DNA from: Triglochin maritima | Lineage: Eukaryota; Streptophyta; Magnoliopsida; Alismatales; Juncaginaceae | NCBI GenBank assembly: GCA_963682175.1 | Contig: OY821774.1 | Span: 43,662,201 to 43,726,200, forward strand | Direction of reading: 5' to 3' | DNA: 64,000 nt | Shown here: positions 26,632-37,404 of the stretch, one piece after another | Layout of the letters: every line of letters starts with the position of its first letter | Position numbering within the stretch: position 1 is the stretch's first letter | Position numbers and translations under genes: made by a program | Notes under the pieces: generated by a model | Told to the model about the DNA's origin: nothing | Databases searched by the model: none | The model's input: only the letters and a program-made list of their open reading frames with translations

Positions 26632-26775
26632 CTACGAATTTGATGAGGAGATTTGGTTTGGGTGGAAAGAAATGGTTCAGAAAATGGGGCGATTGCTGAC
26701 TCTGGTGGTGTTCGTTCGTCTCTTCCGTTTTACATATCAGCAGCGATAGTTTCATATTTATTATTTGATTAGTAA
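26632..26775 (-). promoter_or_regulatory. Likely first 5' UTR exon of the AS8-like gene
   Basis: On the minus strand a pyrimidine-rich leader ends TTCGTAG|GTAATTTC, a good donor. It would splice over about 1.2 kb to the acceptor at 25461-25459, just before the ATG. The transcription start is not defined. It lies only about 20 bp from the divergently placed tRNA gene. Confidence 0.45.
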
Positions 26776-26791
26776 GATCTGTCATACAACT

Positions 26792-26865
26792 GGTTTCGTG
26801 GTGTAGTTGGTTATCACGTCAGTCTAACACACTGAAGGTCTCCGGTTCGAGTCCGGGCGAAGCCA
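26792..26865 (+). tRNA. trnV-AAC: tRNA-Val (anticodon AAC)
   Basis: 74-nt cloverleaf without intron. Acceptor stem GGTTTCG/CGAAGCC, D arm GTGT...TCAC, anticodon stem TCAGT/ACTGA with loop CTAACAC (anticodon AAC at 26826-26828), T arm TCCGG TTCGAGT CCGGG, discriminator A. A T-rich run follows directly and would stop RNA polymerase III. It is a nuclear cytosolic tRNA and looks intact. Confidence 0.98.
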
Positions 26866-26870
26866 ATTTT

Positions 26871-27965
26871 TCATTTTGTTATTTTTGTTGGTGGTTTTGC
26901 ATGGATACCCCCCTATATGTCAATAATTGATTACCTTTGGTCTTGGGCCTATTAGTTATCTGGTTTGATTACCGGCTATTTACTTTGAGAGAAAAAGTTT
27001 GGGTTCATCTTTTTAATTGAACTACTATTCGTCGTTGGAAAACTACTTAAATCGTCCCAACAATTACCATTTTGACTTTCACAATTCATTTAATACAAAT
27101 TTCATCTCGTGTTTTAAAATAAGGTTTTTAGTTTTTACCTCAGTTTTCCTCACATTCCCAGTACCAACACCACGAAAATGTCTGACGAAGCGCCTGGATC
27201 TGGTGAGGTAAGTGGAATTTTTTTCTCGTCTCGGGCGTCTGTCTAAGCTGCCTCATCCAATGATGGGGCGTCTGTCTGGGACGCCTCCTCCTTGGCGGGG
27301 GCGACTTTGCCAGACACCCCTATGTTGGAGGTGGCGGCTAAGCCAGATGCCCCATCCTTGGATGAGGCACCTGGTTTAGTCGCCTCCTCCATGGACGGGG
27401 CGTCCCAGCCAGATGCCCCTCCAATGTAGGGGCGTCCTTCATTTTGTTATTTTTGTTGGTGGTTTTGCATGTATTAGTTATCTGGTTTGATTACCGGCTA
27501 TTTACTTTGAGAGAAAAAGTTTGGGTTCATCTTTTTAATTGGACCTACTATTCGTCGTTGGAAAACTACTTAAATCGTCCCAACAATTACCATTTTGACT
27601 TTCATGGTTCATTTAATACCAATTTCATCTCGTGTTTTAAAATAAGGTTTTTAGTTTTTACCTCAGTTTTCCTCACATTCCCAGTACCAACACCACGAAA
27701 ATGTCTGACGAAGCGCCTGGATCTGGTGAGGTAAGTGGAACAGAATTTTTTTCTCGTCTCGGACGTCTGTCTAAGCTGCCTCATCCAAGGATGGGGCGTC
27801 TGTCTGGGACACCTCCTCCTTGGCGGGGGCGACTTAGTCAGACATCCCTACGTTGGAGGTGGCGGCTAAGCCAGATGCCCCATCCTTGGATGAGGCACCT
27901 GGTTTAGTCGCCTCCTCCATGGACGGGGCGTCCCAGCCAGACGCCCCTCCAATGAGGGGGCGTCC
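26871..27965. repeat. Tandem duplication of the MULE A left end and its flank
   Basis: Unit 1 (26871-27438) and unit 2 (27439-27965) are near-identical. Each holds flank sequence starting CATTTTGTTATTTTTG, the left end of MULE A, the transposase start ATGTCTGACGAAGC and a GC-rich hairpin block. Unit 2 lacks about 47 bp present in unit 1. Because unit 2 repeats sequence from outside the element, the duplication came after MULE insertion. Confidence 0.92.
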
Positions 27966-28802
27966 TAGCCAGATGCCCCTGAATTATTATTTTTGATTTT
28001 TAGTTTATTTATTTTGTGTTATTTTAAATTATTTCAGGTTCCGTTGCAAGATTTTGGTGGTGATGGAGTAGATTACAGTGAGATTTTTGATAGTAAACAA
28101 GTATTTACAACAATCGAGGAAACGTGTAAATGAGTGAAACAAGTTGTCATCGGAGCCAGATTTTTTTTGGTAATATCATCCTACAAATCAAAAGCATATA
28201 ATTAGATGGATTGTTATCTGAGATGTGATCGTAGAAATGAAATGGGTTCTCGTGATACAAATATTGCACTACGGAAGAACACGAAAAGAAAAGGTTGTAG
28301 TTGTCATTTTTTGGTAAAGGTAGTCGAGCAACGGGATCGTGATGGATGAGTCATTATTTCAAATAGTACTCGTGGACATCACAATCACAGACTTGCAGTT
28401 TATCCAGAGGGTGACCGACAGATCTGTTGGCTTTTTGGCCTTAATCTATGTTTTGATGATTTAATTAACCTAATCTTAATTATGATGATATAGAGTAGCA
28501 CACATATTGCATTGCATATATATAGTATTGTGCTAACCTCTACAGGTGATCAAGACTCATGGAAGGAAGGAAATCAAGTCAAGATTTGTAATAAAGCTAA
28601 ATGAAGACTTGTAATCTTGATTTTATTTTGAGTCTTAGGAACATGTGTAAATTGAGCATACAAGAGTTAAAAACCAATCACATACACAATAGGTTCCCTA
28701 TAGAAGTCACACACGAAATTTCACATTATTTGGACTTCATTAGATCACCCAAACCTTAGTCGGAAATCACTTATAAACTTAAAACCAGATTTCCTGTAGG
28801 AA

Positions 28803-29276
28803 CCGGTCGACCGAACCAGTTCTCAGTTCGACCGGTTTATAACAGACTCTCCACGGTGATTTTACCGAACTCTACCGGTCGACCGGTTCTACCTTTTCGG
28901 TCGACCGATCCCGGATTTTAATATGACCGTTTTTCTTGTCGTATTCCTATAACGGTCGTATTCGTATAAAACAAAACTTAACCCCAAAATACATTCGGTA
29001 ACCAGTCGAACGAAGACCTTGTTTCGGTCGACCGGTTGAACATATTTTCAGAAACCAAATTCCCTGCTATCGGTCGACACATTTCTCGTTCGACCGATTG
29101 ACCTTTGTCTCAACCGAATCCCCTTATCGGTCGACCGCCCCATACTTTGGTTCGACCGATTCACTTAAGTAGAGTTAAGTTCTAGCTCGTTTGTTCGACC
29201 GAATATTCTTTTGTTCGACCGTTCTCTTTGAAATCAAGTTAACGGTCGACCGGTTTACTAGTTTCGGTCGACCGGT
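28803..29276. repeat. CGGTCGACCG palindrome array in LTR 1
   Basis: About 14 copies of the palindrome CGGTCGACCG or a half-site (GTTCGACCG), arranged as pairs with the central TCGA about 21-22 bp apart and longer gaps between pairs. It sits upstream of the LTR TATA box. Confidence 0.93.
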
Positions 29277-29579
29277 TCTGGACAGATTTGCAGCTCGATT
29301 TTCTGCTTTGTGTATCTTGCACAAAACTCAATCAAATCTATCCCCAACGGCTAGAATACCTTAGGAGCTTATAAATAGAGGATCAAGACTTGTTGTTAAC
29401 ACAACTCTCCAACTCCAATTGTCCCAATACATTAGAGAGAAACCTCAATCCTCAAAGCTCCCATTTCTACACTCTATAAGCCTAAACTTCACACACTTGA
29501 TCATATACTCATCCTACTCAAAGTGTGCTCAATTAGAGAGTGAATCCCACTCAGTTACAAGTGTTGTCAAAAGAAGCAA

Positions 29580-29700
29580 GGACTTCGGTGAAAGCCCGAA
29601 GTGTCCCTCTCGGATTGTGAGAGGAAGAATTCAAGCAAGCGAGGGTTGTTCGCGTTGCTTGTGGTGTAAAAGGCGTTCTCTCCCGGCCCGGAACGGGGAG
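29580..29700 (+). other. Four-hairpin structured leader in LTR 1
   Basis: Consecutive stems: GGACTTCGG with CCGAAGTGTCC; CCTCTC with GAGAGG around loop GGATTGT; AAGCAAGCGA with TCGC and TTGCTT; CTCCC with GGGAG. All lie downstream of the TATA box, so in the LTR transcript. The same four stems recur in LTRs 2 and 3 with compensating changes. Confidence 0.7.
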
Positions 29701-31051
29701 TGGTTAGTGAAGACGTAGGCGGAGCTCGCGGAGTCGAGCGGAGCCTACAAGAGAGGACTAGGACCCGGGTGGGGTGCCGAACCTCTATAAAAACGCCGAG
29801 TCTCTTTGTGGTTTGCATGTTATTTCCTTACTAGTTTTTAATTTTGTTTCCGCTGCGTTTATTGTTTGATTAGTTAGGGATTAGATTAAAAGTGATTAGT
29901 GGACCCATAACCCACACGATCCTACAAGATCAACGGTCTTAGTTCTGGGACAAAGCAAATTGTTCGTGATATGACTGAGGCACAAGCGAGACCATGTAAC
30001 ATCTTGTTGGCAGTAAAGGAGAAATTCTCGGAGGATAATCCAAATCAGAGACACATTTATAATTTCAAAGAGTACATGAGGAGGATGAAATCTGAATACA
30101 GGAATCCTGCTCAGCAGTTTCTCAGTCAGGCAATGCAGTATAAGTACTTACATTGGATTATGGCGGATGAATAAACTAATGTCCCAACTCACGCATTTTT
30201 GGCACATCCTACGTCAGTTCAGTTGTTGCGCACATACCCTTTCGTAATCTGCATGGATTCGACGTATAAGACAAACAAGTATAAGATGTCTTTGTTTGAG
30301 ATGGTTGGGGTTACTCCAACAAACATGAATTTTCTTGTCGGCTATGCGATTTTGAAGGCTGAGACCGAGTCTAGTTACCGGTGGGTGTTGGAGAAGTTGC
30401 GAGATATGTTATTGGATATTGTTAGCCCGACTGCTATAATAACGGACCGGGAGTTGGGTTTGATGCGACCAGTGGCAGAAGTTTTTCCTCAGTCTGCTCA
30501 TTTACTTTGCACCTGACATATCAACAAAGACGTGTACAACTACGTATACCACGTATTCGGCAAGAACAAGCAGTTTGCAGAGAGTTTTAGGTCTGATTCA
30601 CAGACGAATTATGATAGAGCAGTCCGTAATCTGAAAGATTCTTTCCAGTCCTGGTCAGTGCTCACGGAGTATCTGGAAGACACTGTTGGCTTTTTTGCCT
30701 TAATCTTATGTTTTGAGGATTAAATCAACCGAATCTTAATTAGAGTAGCACACACTATGCATTGCATATATATTGTATTGTGCTAACCTCTACAGGTGAT
30801 CAAGACTCAAGAAAGAAGGAAATGAAGTCAAGACATGTAATTAAAGCTAAATCGAAGACATGTAATCTTGATTTCTTTTGAGCCTTAGGAACAAAGTGTA
30901 ATTGAGCATACTTGAGCTAAAATCAACTTAATCACACACTAGGTTCCCTATAGAAGTCACGCACGAAATTTCACATAATTTGGACTTCAATAGATCACCC
31001 AAACTTAGACCGGAAAACACCAAACCTGAACTGTAAAAGTCTGCCCACATT

Positions 31052-31543
31052 CGGTCGACCGCAACATGCCGTTCGGTCGACCGAATGATCAAATCTCTTG
31101 TTTGTGTTTTCACTGCCCTTATTCGGTCGACCATGTTTTACCTTTCGGTCGACCGTCAGATCATATTTTCCCGACCGTTACTTTTGTCGTATATACCCAA
31201 CGGTCGTATTCGTATTAAACCAAAAATACCCCAAATACATTTCATGTATCGGTCGACCGAGGACCACGATCGGTCGACCGTTGGTTCATCTCTTGACAAA
31301 CCCAAAGTGCCTGTCCATAATCGGTCGACCGCCAAACTAGTTTCGGTCGACCGTTCACACATTTGTTTGTCACCCCCAAAGTGCCTGGACGAAATCGGTC
31401 GACCGAACCCTATCTTGTGTTCGACCGATGACTTAAGTGAACCTAAGTCGTAGAGTTGGGCGGTCGACCGTTGCTTAACCGGTCGACCGAACCTTGTGCA
31501 AAACTGCCAAACGGTAGACCGTTCTTCCCGTTTCGGTCGACCG
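31052..31543. repeat. CGGTCGACCG palindrome array in LTR 2
   Basis: Pairs of CGGTCGACCG; for example the TCGA cores at 31055 and 31077 are 22 bp apart. One member is mutated to CGGTAGACCG. The array is upstream of the LTR TATA box, as in LTRs 1 and 3. Confidence 0.93.
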
Positions 31544-31835
31544 AATTCAGCCAGAATTGGGTCCTGTCTTTTCTGTTTTGTGTAATCACACTTCAACTCA
31601 TACCCAATCAATCCCAACGGCTCTATTCTCTCTAATGCCTATATAAGGAGTTGTAAAACACATTTTAACACAACTCTCCCACTACAAACTTGTCCCAAAC
31701 ATTAGAGAGAATCCCATACACTCAAAGCTACAAACCTTCCACACTTAGTGATCATTTCTTCATCCTACTCAAGTGTGCTCAAAGTTTAGAGAGTGTTGTT
31801 CCACTCAAGGTTACAATTGTTGTAAAAGGAAGCAA

Positions 31836-31957
31836 GGACTTCGGTGAAAGCCCGAAGTGTCCCTCTCGGATTGTGAGAGGAAGATTCCAAGCTCGGCGAG
31901 GGTTGTTCGCGAGTTTGACGGTTGTAAAGGCGTTCTCTCCCGGCCCGGAACGGGGAG
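31836..31957 (+). other. Four-hairpin structured leader in LTR 2
   Basis: Stems at 31836-31862, 31862-31880 (loop GGATTGT), 31889-31916 (AAGCTC with GAGTTT enclosing GCGA/TCGC) and 31937-31957. Hairpin 3 has a different outer stem from LTR 1, but pairing is kept. Confidence 0.7.
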
Positions 31958-34309
31958 TGGTTAGTGAAGTCGTGAGCGGAGCTCGGTGATCCGAGCGGAG
32001 CTTGCAAGAGAGGACTAGGACCCGGGTGGGGTGCCGAACCTCTATAAAAACGCCGAGTCGATTTGTGGTTTGCATTATTTTCCTTTACTTGCTTGTTTGT
32101 TTAATTTCCGCTGCATTTACTTGATTGTCTAAACAAGTAGGTAATTAGGTGATTAGCCTTAATTGTGGACCCATAACCCACAAGATCCTACAGACACGTG
32201 GTTAGTGCATAAAGAAAAGTTTGTGTTGAATTGGACGAATAAAGTCCTTCATTTCGGCAACACTATGAACTCTAGGGTGGAAAATGCTTATTCGGCTCTG
32301 AAAGAGTGGATTACTACATCGAGTACAGTTCTGGACACTTTTTTCGACCGCGTGAACTTGGCCATTGAAATGGAGCTGACGAATAATCGTAACTTCCTTG
32401 AAGATTCGAGACGTCGAAATTTGACAAACTATATAGGTCTTTTGTGTCATCATATAAATGGTCGAGTTTCGCATCACTGTTTGTCATTATTGACTTAGGA
32501 GTTGAAGAGAATGCATGACTTAAGCAATGAAGTTGAATATCGCTACAGGTGTGCTTTTAGACATCACATGGGATTCCTTGGGCATGTACCATGCACGATT
32601 GTATTGAGTCAACTGATGGAATTTATTTATAGCAGATTCATCCATTCTGGAAAACACTTGTCATTGTAGAAGGAGTTCAGATGTCAAAGTTTGTGGATCA
32701 GTCAACACAAGACGTCGAGCATTTTCGGAAGCTCGTTGATGAGATTTCGGGGAGCGACCCTACAATAATTCGTAGTGCCTCTCGTATTTTATGCTTAACG
32801 AGATAGTGGTCGGTCTTCCAGTAGTGAGAGCAGGGGACGTGGTCGATCTTCCAATTCGTCTCGATCGTCGGTAACCACAGGCGCAGGATCTGGTATAACG
32901 ATATGTTTGTTGTTACTATTATTACTTAGTTGTTTGTTGTTATTAATATATATACTGAATTGCTATTTTTCCATCTTATAGTGTCCTGACGGATTGACGT
33001 GGATAACTTCTCATATGTTGATAGACTGTCAGGAATCATTTTACAATTTCTAGAGAGGTGGAATGACGTACATGCTGATGGTAACTGTGGATTTCGATGT
33101 GTTTCCAATATCTTCCATAGTTGTCAAGACAATTGGTTGTACGTCCGTCGTACGATTTCTAATGAGATAGGTGCGCATCCTATTTATGAGAACGTCTATT
33201 ACGGCAGTGTGGTACTGGCTCGTCAACGAATTGATTGGGACGGTGGACCTTGTGGCGAGGATCATTATATGGAGGTTTGGTCTGATTTGCTCCCAATTGC
33301 AAATTTTTACGAGTGTGCAGTTATGTATTTCTCAGTGGGAATGGATGGTTCGTTGTACCAATGTCTTACCGTGCTACCTTGGGAGAGTCTGTTTGTCATG
33401 ACGATGTCAGTCAGAGAGTTGGTCATTGCTTATTTAGGGAGTTACAGACATTTTATTCGCTTGGAATTAACCGACGAATTCACAGTACCTCCTATAGCGA
33501 CCCTGTGGTTTCAAATGCGAGATGAGAGTATTGTTGGATGAGAGACCCTGTACAAAAGTAGAAGAGTGTACTATGACCGGTTACGTAGTACATTTTGATT
33601 GTAATTTGTAATGGATTTGTAATGTATAATATATTATGTATTTGTACTTATATCGTGTTATTTTTTTATCAGATTTTAAATTTAAATTAAATTACATATA
33701 CCGAACAAGTCTATTATTTGATCGTGAGAAATAAATAATAAAAGTGCAACAAATAAACAAATAAGGAGAAAATATGTTCGTCAGAAATAAATAATAGTAG
33801 TACAACAGATAAGCAAATACCAACAAATGTAGTAACAGTTCAACATATAATAAAATAAATAATTTGTCAGCCAACTACAACTCATCATCTGAATCCTGAT
33901 CCGAAATGGCCAACTGATTTTTCCACTCCTCAATGAGGTCATCTCAATTTATACATGCAACTCTCATCTCCTCGTTCGGCATCCGGTCCCTTGGGGGGTT
34001 GTTGGTCGGGCGTCTCCCCCGAACGTCTGACCCAATTTTTTTTAAATATACAAAAACTAAAAAGGTATTTTACCAGATTCGAGTAGACCGACGTCCGTTG
34101 GTTCTTTTTCGGACCTCCGAGACATGCTTTTGGGTGAATATGAGTGTAATATGAAGAAAGAGTGATGTTAGAAGAGTGAAATGAAGAGTTATATAAGTAG
34201 AAAGGACAGAATGACAAAATGGTAATTGGTTGAGGCGATTTAAGTAGTTTTCCGACGATGAATAACAGTTCAGTTTTTAATCGTGAAAGTTTTATCAATC
34301 TTACTTTCG

Positions 34310-35182
34310 TCAGGGTGTGATTGTTATTCTTGATGATATTTTAGGAAACCAGGAATTTAACTTCTAAATTGACTTTTAGGCCATAAAGATATACACTTGG
34401 ATTTTTGGGATTTTTTGGTTTCTTTCTTGTTGACATTTATGCATATACGCCCATTTGGATTCCTTTTCCGACCTAGGAAAAAATCGGCGCACATTTACTA
34501 TGTTCCTTTTTCTTGCAACTTGCAAGCATTAAACTTTTTTATTTCAATAGAAAAGACATGCCATTTGCTTTAGTTGGTGGGCAGGGGCGGAACAACTTGT
34601 TGGGGTCAAGTTGTAAAGAATGAGCATTAAGTGAACAGAATTACCATTAAATTTAAACACTAAAATAATTTGCTACAAAAAATCAAACTGTAACAGAATT
34701 TTACAAATTTCTTCGGTCTTTATATTTTAAAACTGTTAAGTTATGTATCATTATTTAGTTGACCATTAAACTCATTATGTTATTGTATATATAGAACATT
34801 AGATGCTTAATTTTCTTTTATAATATTTCTCCAATCCCTACATAAGCGAAATATTGCAAAGTCAATCAAATATACAAACTTAACAATGAATTTCACAAAT
34901 CGAACCAATACAAATAAATCAAACAACTAAATTGATTAACCAATCAAACACACTTTTCTCATAAACAAACTAACAAATAAATTTCTAAGTTAATATGATT
35001 AATAACTTTAAATCTATATTCAAATAATTTTCTAAGTAAATATGAATATTAATTTTAAATTTATATGATTTCTCAAATTCATATTTTGTTAACTCAATTA
35101 TAGTTTTCCCCTCAAGGTCTGTTGACATATATTGTATATATCTTCTTATTTTTCCTATAAAAATATAAAATTCTTAGCGAAT

Positions 35183-35214
<32 letters not shown>

Positions 35215-35434
35215 CATGGCCTCCACACTGTCACGACATCGATGAAGAAACGACAAGTATGGGTTGGTTCACGGGGGAGTTGTGAGCAATTTGTTATTTA
35301 TCCCATGCTTAAAATTGTGAGAAAGAGAGGGAAACATTTCATGCAACAAATTAGTAAATAAAACTACACTAATCGCTACATTAACTAATGAAATGAGAGG
35401 AAGCCAAAAAAATACTAGGAGTGGAGACGAATAA

Positions 35435-35468
<34 letters not shown>

Positions 35469-36717
35469 GTTTCACGCGCATTCGTTTGGGTATAAGTGAA
35501 AGTGTGTGAATTACAAGTAGAAACTAGTGTCGAATCTAAATGTAGAACACGCAGAAATACATTACATACATGGAAAGATGCGTATTACCATGGATTCTAG
35601 AGACGCGTAAATACTCTGGTTCTTGAGTTTTGACGTTTTTTTGCAGATAGAATATTTTCATTTGCACTTACGTCCTTAATGTTAGCAATTAGGTCCATGA
35701 CAATTTTATTTAAGTCCAAAAACCTTGCAAATCAGTCCTTTAAATTCTTTTTGCAATTAAGTCATTTTTGCTTATTTTCCCTTCTTAATTACCCAATACA
35801 TGAAATACATGAACTAAACACCCAAGCAACACAAAAATTGAGAAAAATAAAATATATATGGCATGAATGCAATGAATGATATACCACTAATCAGCAGGTA
35901 TTGTACGAGTATAAGTAGGCACAATAATATCGGTCATATCACTTATTATAAGTAGGGTTTAAGGGATTGTCGGGGTGGGGAGGTTGCCGATAGGGAAAGT
36001 TTGGGGGGTTGTGGCAAGGTCAGGGAGGGGTTGGAAGACTTAAGGAAGTGTGTATACATGTAACAACCACCAACTGTCATACGGTTGCCTCGACGAAGAG
36101 ATACTTGATCATTTATTTGCTAAATCCCCACACACTCTTCAAGTCTTGTTTCGTCTTCTTGTTCGATTGACTATAATCAAACATTTTCACTCAGTGATGC
36201 TTATTCACAGCCTCTTGCTCGACAACGGGAGGAGACATGTAATGATCAATTAAAACTTCTTCTGAATTCCTATTAGTGGATAAGGAAATCTCGTTGTGAT
36301 TTCATCTTCAAATCTCATAATGTTATAGTCAGTACTATGATTCACTATATTGAGCGGATGTCAGCTTATTCATACATGAAAATTACACAATTTTTTTACG
36401 CATCACACAACATCAGACCGTTTGGATCCCAAGAGTGGGGTGATGTGGGCGTGAAGGAGTTGGGAAATTTTGCAAAACACCCCCCGACGCAACGCATATA
36501 ACCAAACAACATCACAGAATGAGTGTTTGACGTACTTGAAAATACACTTAAATTGGTGTCAAAGACAAAACCCATAGAACCCAACTTTTTTTACGTTTCA
36601 ACAATCATACCCAAGAACCTACTCAAACTGGCCACCTCCCCCAACCAATATGGCACCTAACGTCACAACTAATCGAATAGGGAGTGAGACAGAAATGATA
36701 TACCATGATGCAAGGTT
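34310..36717. other. Gene-poor spacer
   Basis: Mostly AT-rich DNA with a 31-base G tract (35183-35213) and a short GA tract near 35448-35469. A stretch near 36075-36380 has a weak likeness to the C-terminal part of plant LINE reverse transcriptases (DEEILDHLFAKSP), too decayed to call. No gene. Confidence 0.5.
35183..35213 (+). repeat. Poly(G) tract of 31 bases
   Basis: Uninterrupted run of 31 G flanked by ordinary AT-rich DNA (GCGAAT before, TCATGGCC after). The true length is uncertain because homopolymers are error-prone in sequencing. Confidence 0.85.
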
Positions 36718-37086
36718 GGAACTGTAACATCTCAAACAGCGGAAGAATTTAAAATTTTAATAACACAACAATCAACAGAGGATACTACTCAAAACAAGCA
36801 GACGGTGCACCAATATATATATATAATATGTATATATATATAATATGTATATATATAATATGTATATATATATGTATATATATATGGTCAAGCTCTAGCG
36901 AGCCTAGGACTCATCAAATTTAGTTTAAGTCCCCTATAATCTCATCATTGGATCTTATTTACAGTTAATCTCATCATTCATTAGCATAACCGTTTTTTAT
37001 TAATCTACCTTACAAATTGAAATGAGTGGTGAATATTGTGGGGGCTTAATTTAGAGAAATGAAGCACTGGGCTCACTAGAGAATTA

Positions 37087-37138
<52 letters not shown>
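37087..37138. repeat. (TA)n microsatellite
   Basis: Long TA tract inside solo LTR 5. A second, interrupted TATATG-rich tract lies at about 36815-36885. Confidence 0.93.
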
Positions 37139-37140
<2 letters not shown>

Positions 37141-37404
37141 CGAGTATTTCAAAATTGTGATTACATCAAAAGGCTATACACAAATACAAGTAATCACATC
37201 GACCTCAAAATGAGAGAAAGCTGGATCTGGTAGTGGCGCTCCCCTCCTTAGTCACCACCCCACCTAACGCTGATCACGGTCTGAAAAGCAAACATGCAAC
37301 AATGTCTGAGTTTCCAGAAGGAAATCCTGTATGCCAAACTCTACAATGCATGAACTGAAACACCCTAGCATGCAATTCTACCAACAAGAAAAACACAAAC
37401 AACA

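Larger units (their letters stand above)
28425..29926 (+). mobile_element. Solo LTR 1 (copia-like), in MULE A transposase
   Basis: 1502 bp, starts TGTTGGC and ends GATCCTACA, with perfect 5-bp target duplication AGATC at 28420-28424 and 29927-29931. No internal retrotransposon sequence is present, so it is a solo LTR. The layout in order is the CGGTCGACCG palindrome array (28803-29276), a CCCAACGGCTA motif (29343-29353), TATAAATA (29370-29377), four hairpins (29580-29700), then a pyrimidine-rich 3' part. The 5' end TGTTGGCTTTTTGGCC resembles SIRE/Maximus copia LTRs; lineage is inferred. Confidence 0.95.
30684..32192 (+). mobile_element. Solo LTR 2 (copia-like), in MULE A transposase
   Basis: 1509 bp, starts TGTTGGC and ends GATCCTACA, with perfect target duplication GACAC at 30679-30683 and 32193-32197. 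It is closely related to LTR 1 but inserted independently. The palindrome array is at 31052-31543, CCCAACGGCTC at 31613-31623, TATATAAG at 31640-31647, and the hairpin leader at 31836-31957. Removing it restores the transposase reading frame across LEDTWLVHKEK. Confidence 0.95.
27701..33541 (+). pseudogene. MULE A transposase with C-terminal OTU-like domain (broken)
   Basis: Start MSDEAPGSGE at 27701, donor GTAAGTGG, continuing at about 28038 (VPLQDFGGDGVDY). Next come a zinc-finger-like region (to 28424), the MULE DDE domain with FVICMDSTYKTNKYKMSLFE and AIITDRELGLM (30199-30516), and the downstream TWLVHKEKFVLNWT segment. Lesions: a stop after about 28130, stops at 30172 and 30514 (CTW in the family, CT-stop here), and two solo LTRs that split the reading frame exactly at DRQI and at LEDT. 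The last part, 32999-33541, is an open 180-codon frame with HADGNCGFRCV and YRHFIRLEL, the Cys and His motifs of OTU-type cysteine proteases. MULE transposases fused to OTU-like domains are known in plants. The protein as a whole cannot be made. Confidence 0.88.
26989..34300 (+). mobile_element. MULE A: Mutator-like element with transposase and OTU-type domain
   Basis: The left end (first copy from about 26989) and right end (to about 34300) are inverted repeats. The shared core GAAAACTACTTAAATCG is read inward on both sides. A 9-bp target duplication is plausible but imperfect (TTACTTTGA at 26980-26988, TTACTTTCG at 34301-34309). A second copy of the left end sits in the tandem duplication at about 27.5 kb. 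The element encodes a decayed transposase and is cut by two solo LTRs (28425-29926 and 30684-32192). GC-rich short palindromes fill the subterminal region. Confidence 0.82.

Noticed and set aside
36050..36400. Possible LINE reverse transcriptase tail (DEEILDHLFAKSP)
   Set aside because: Only one short motif; no Cys pair, no poly(A) and no upstream RT domain, so not callable as a feature.
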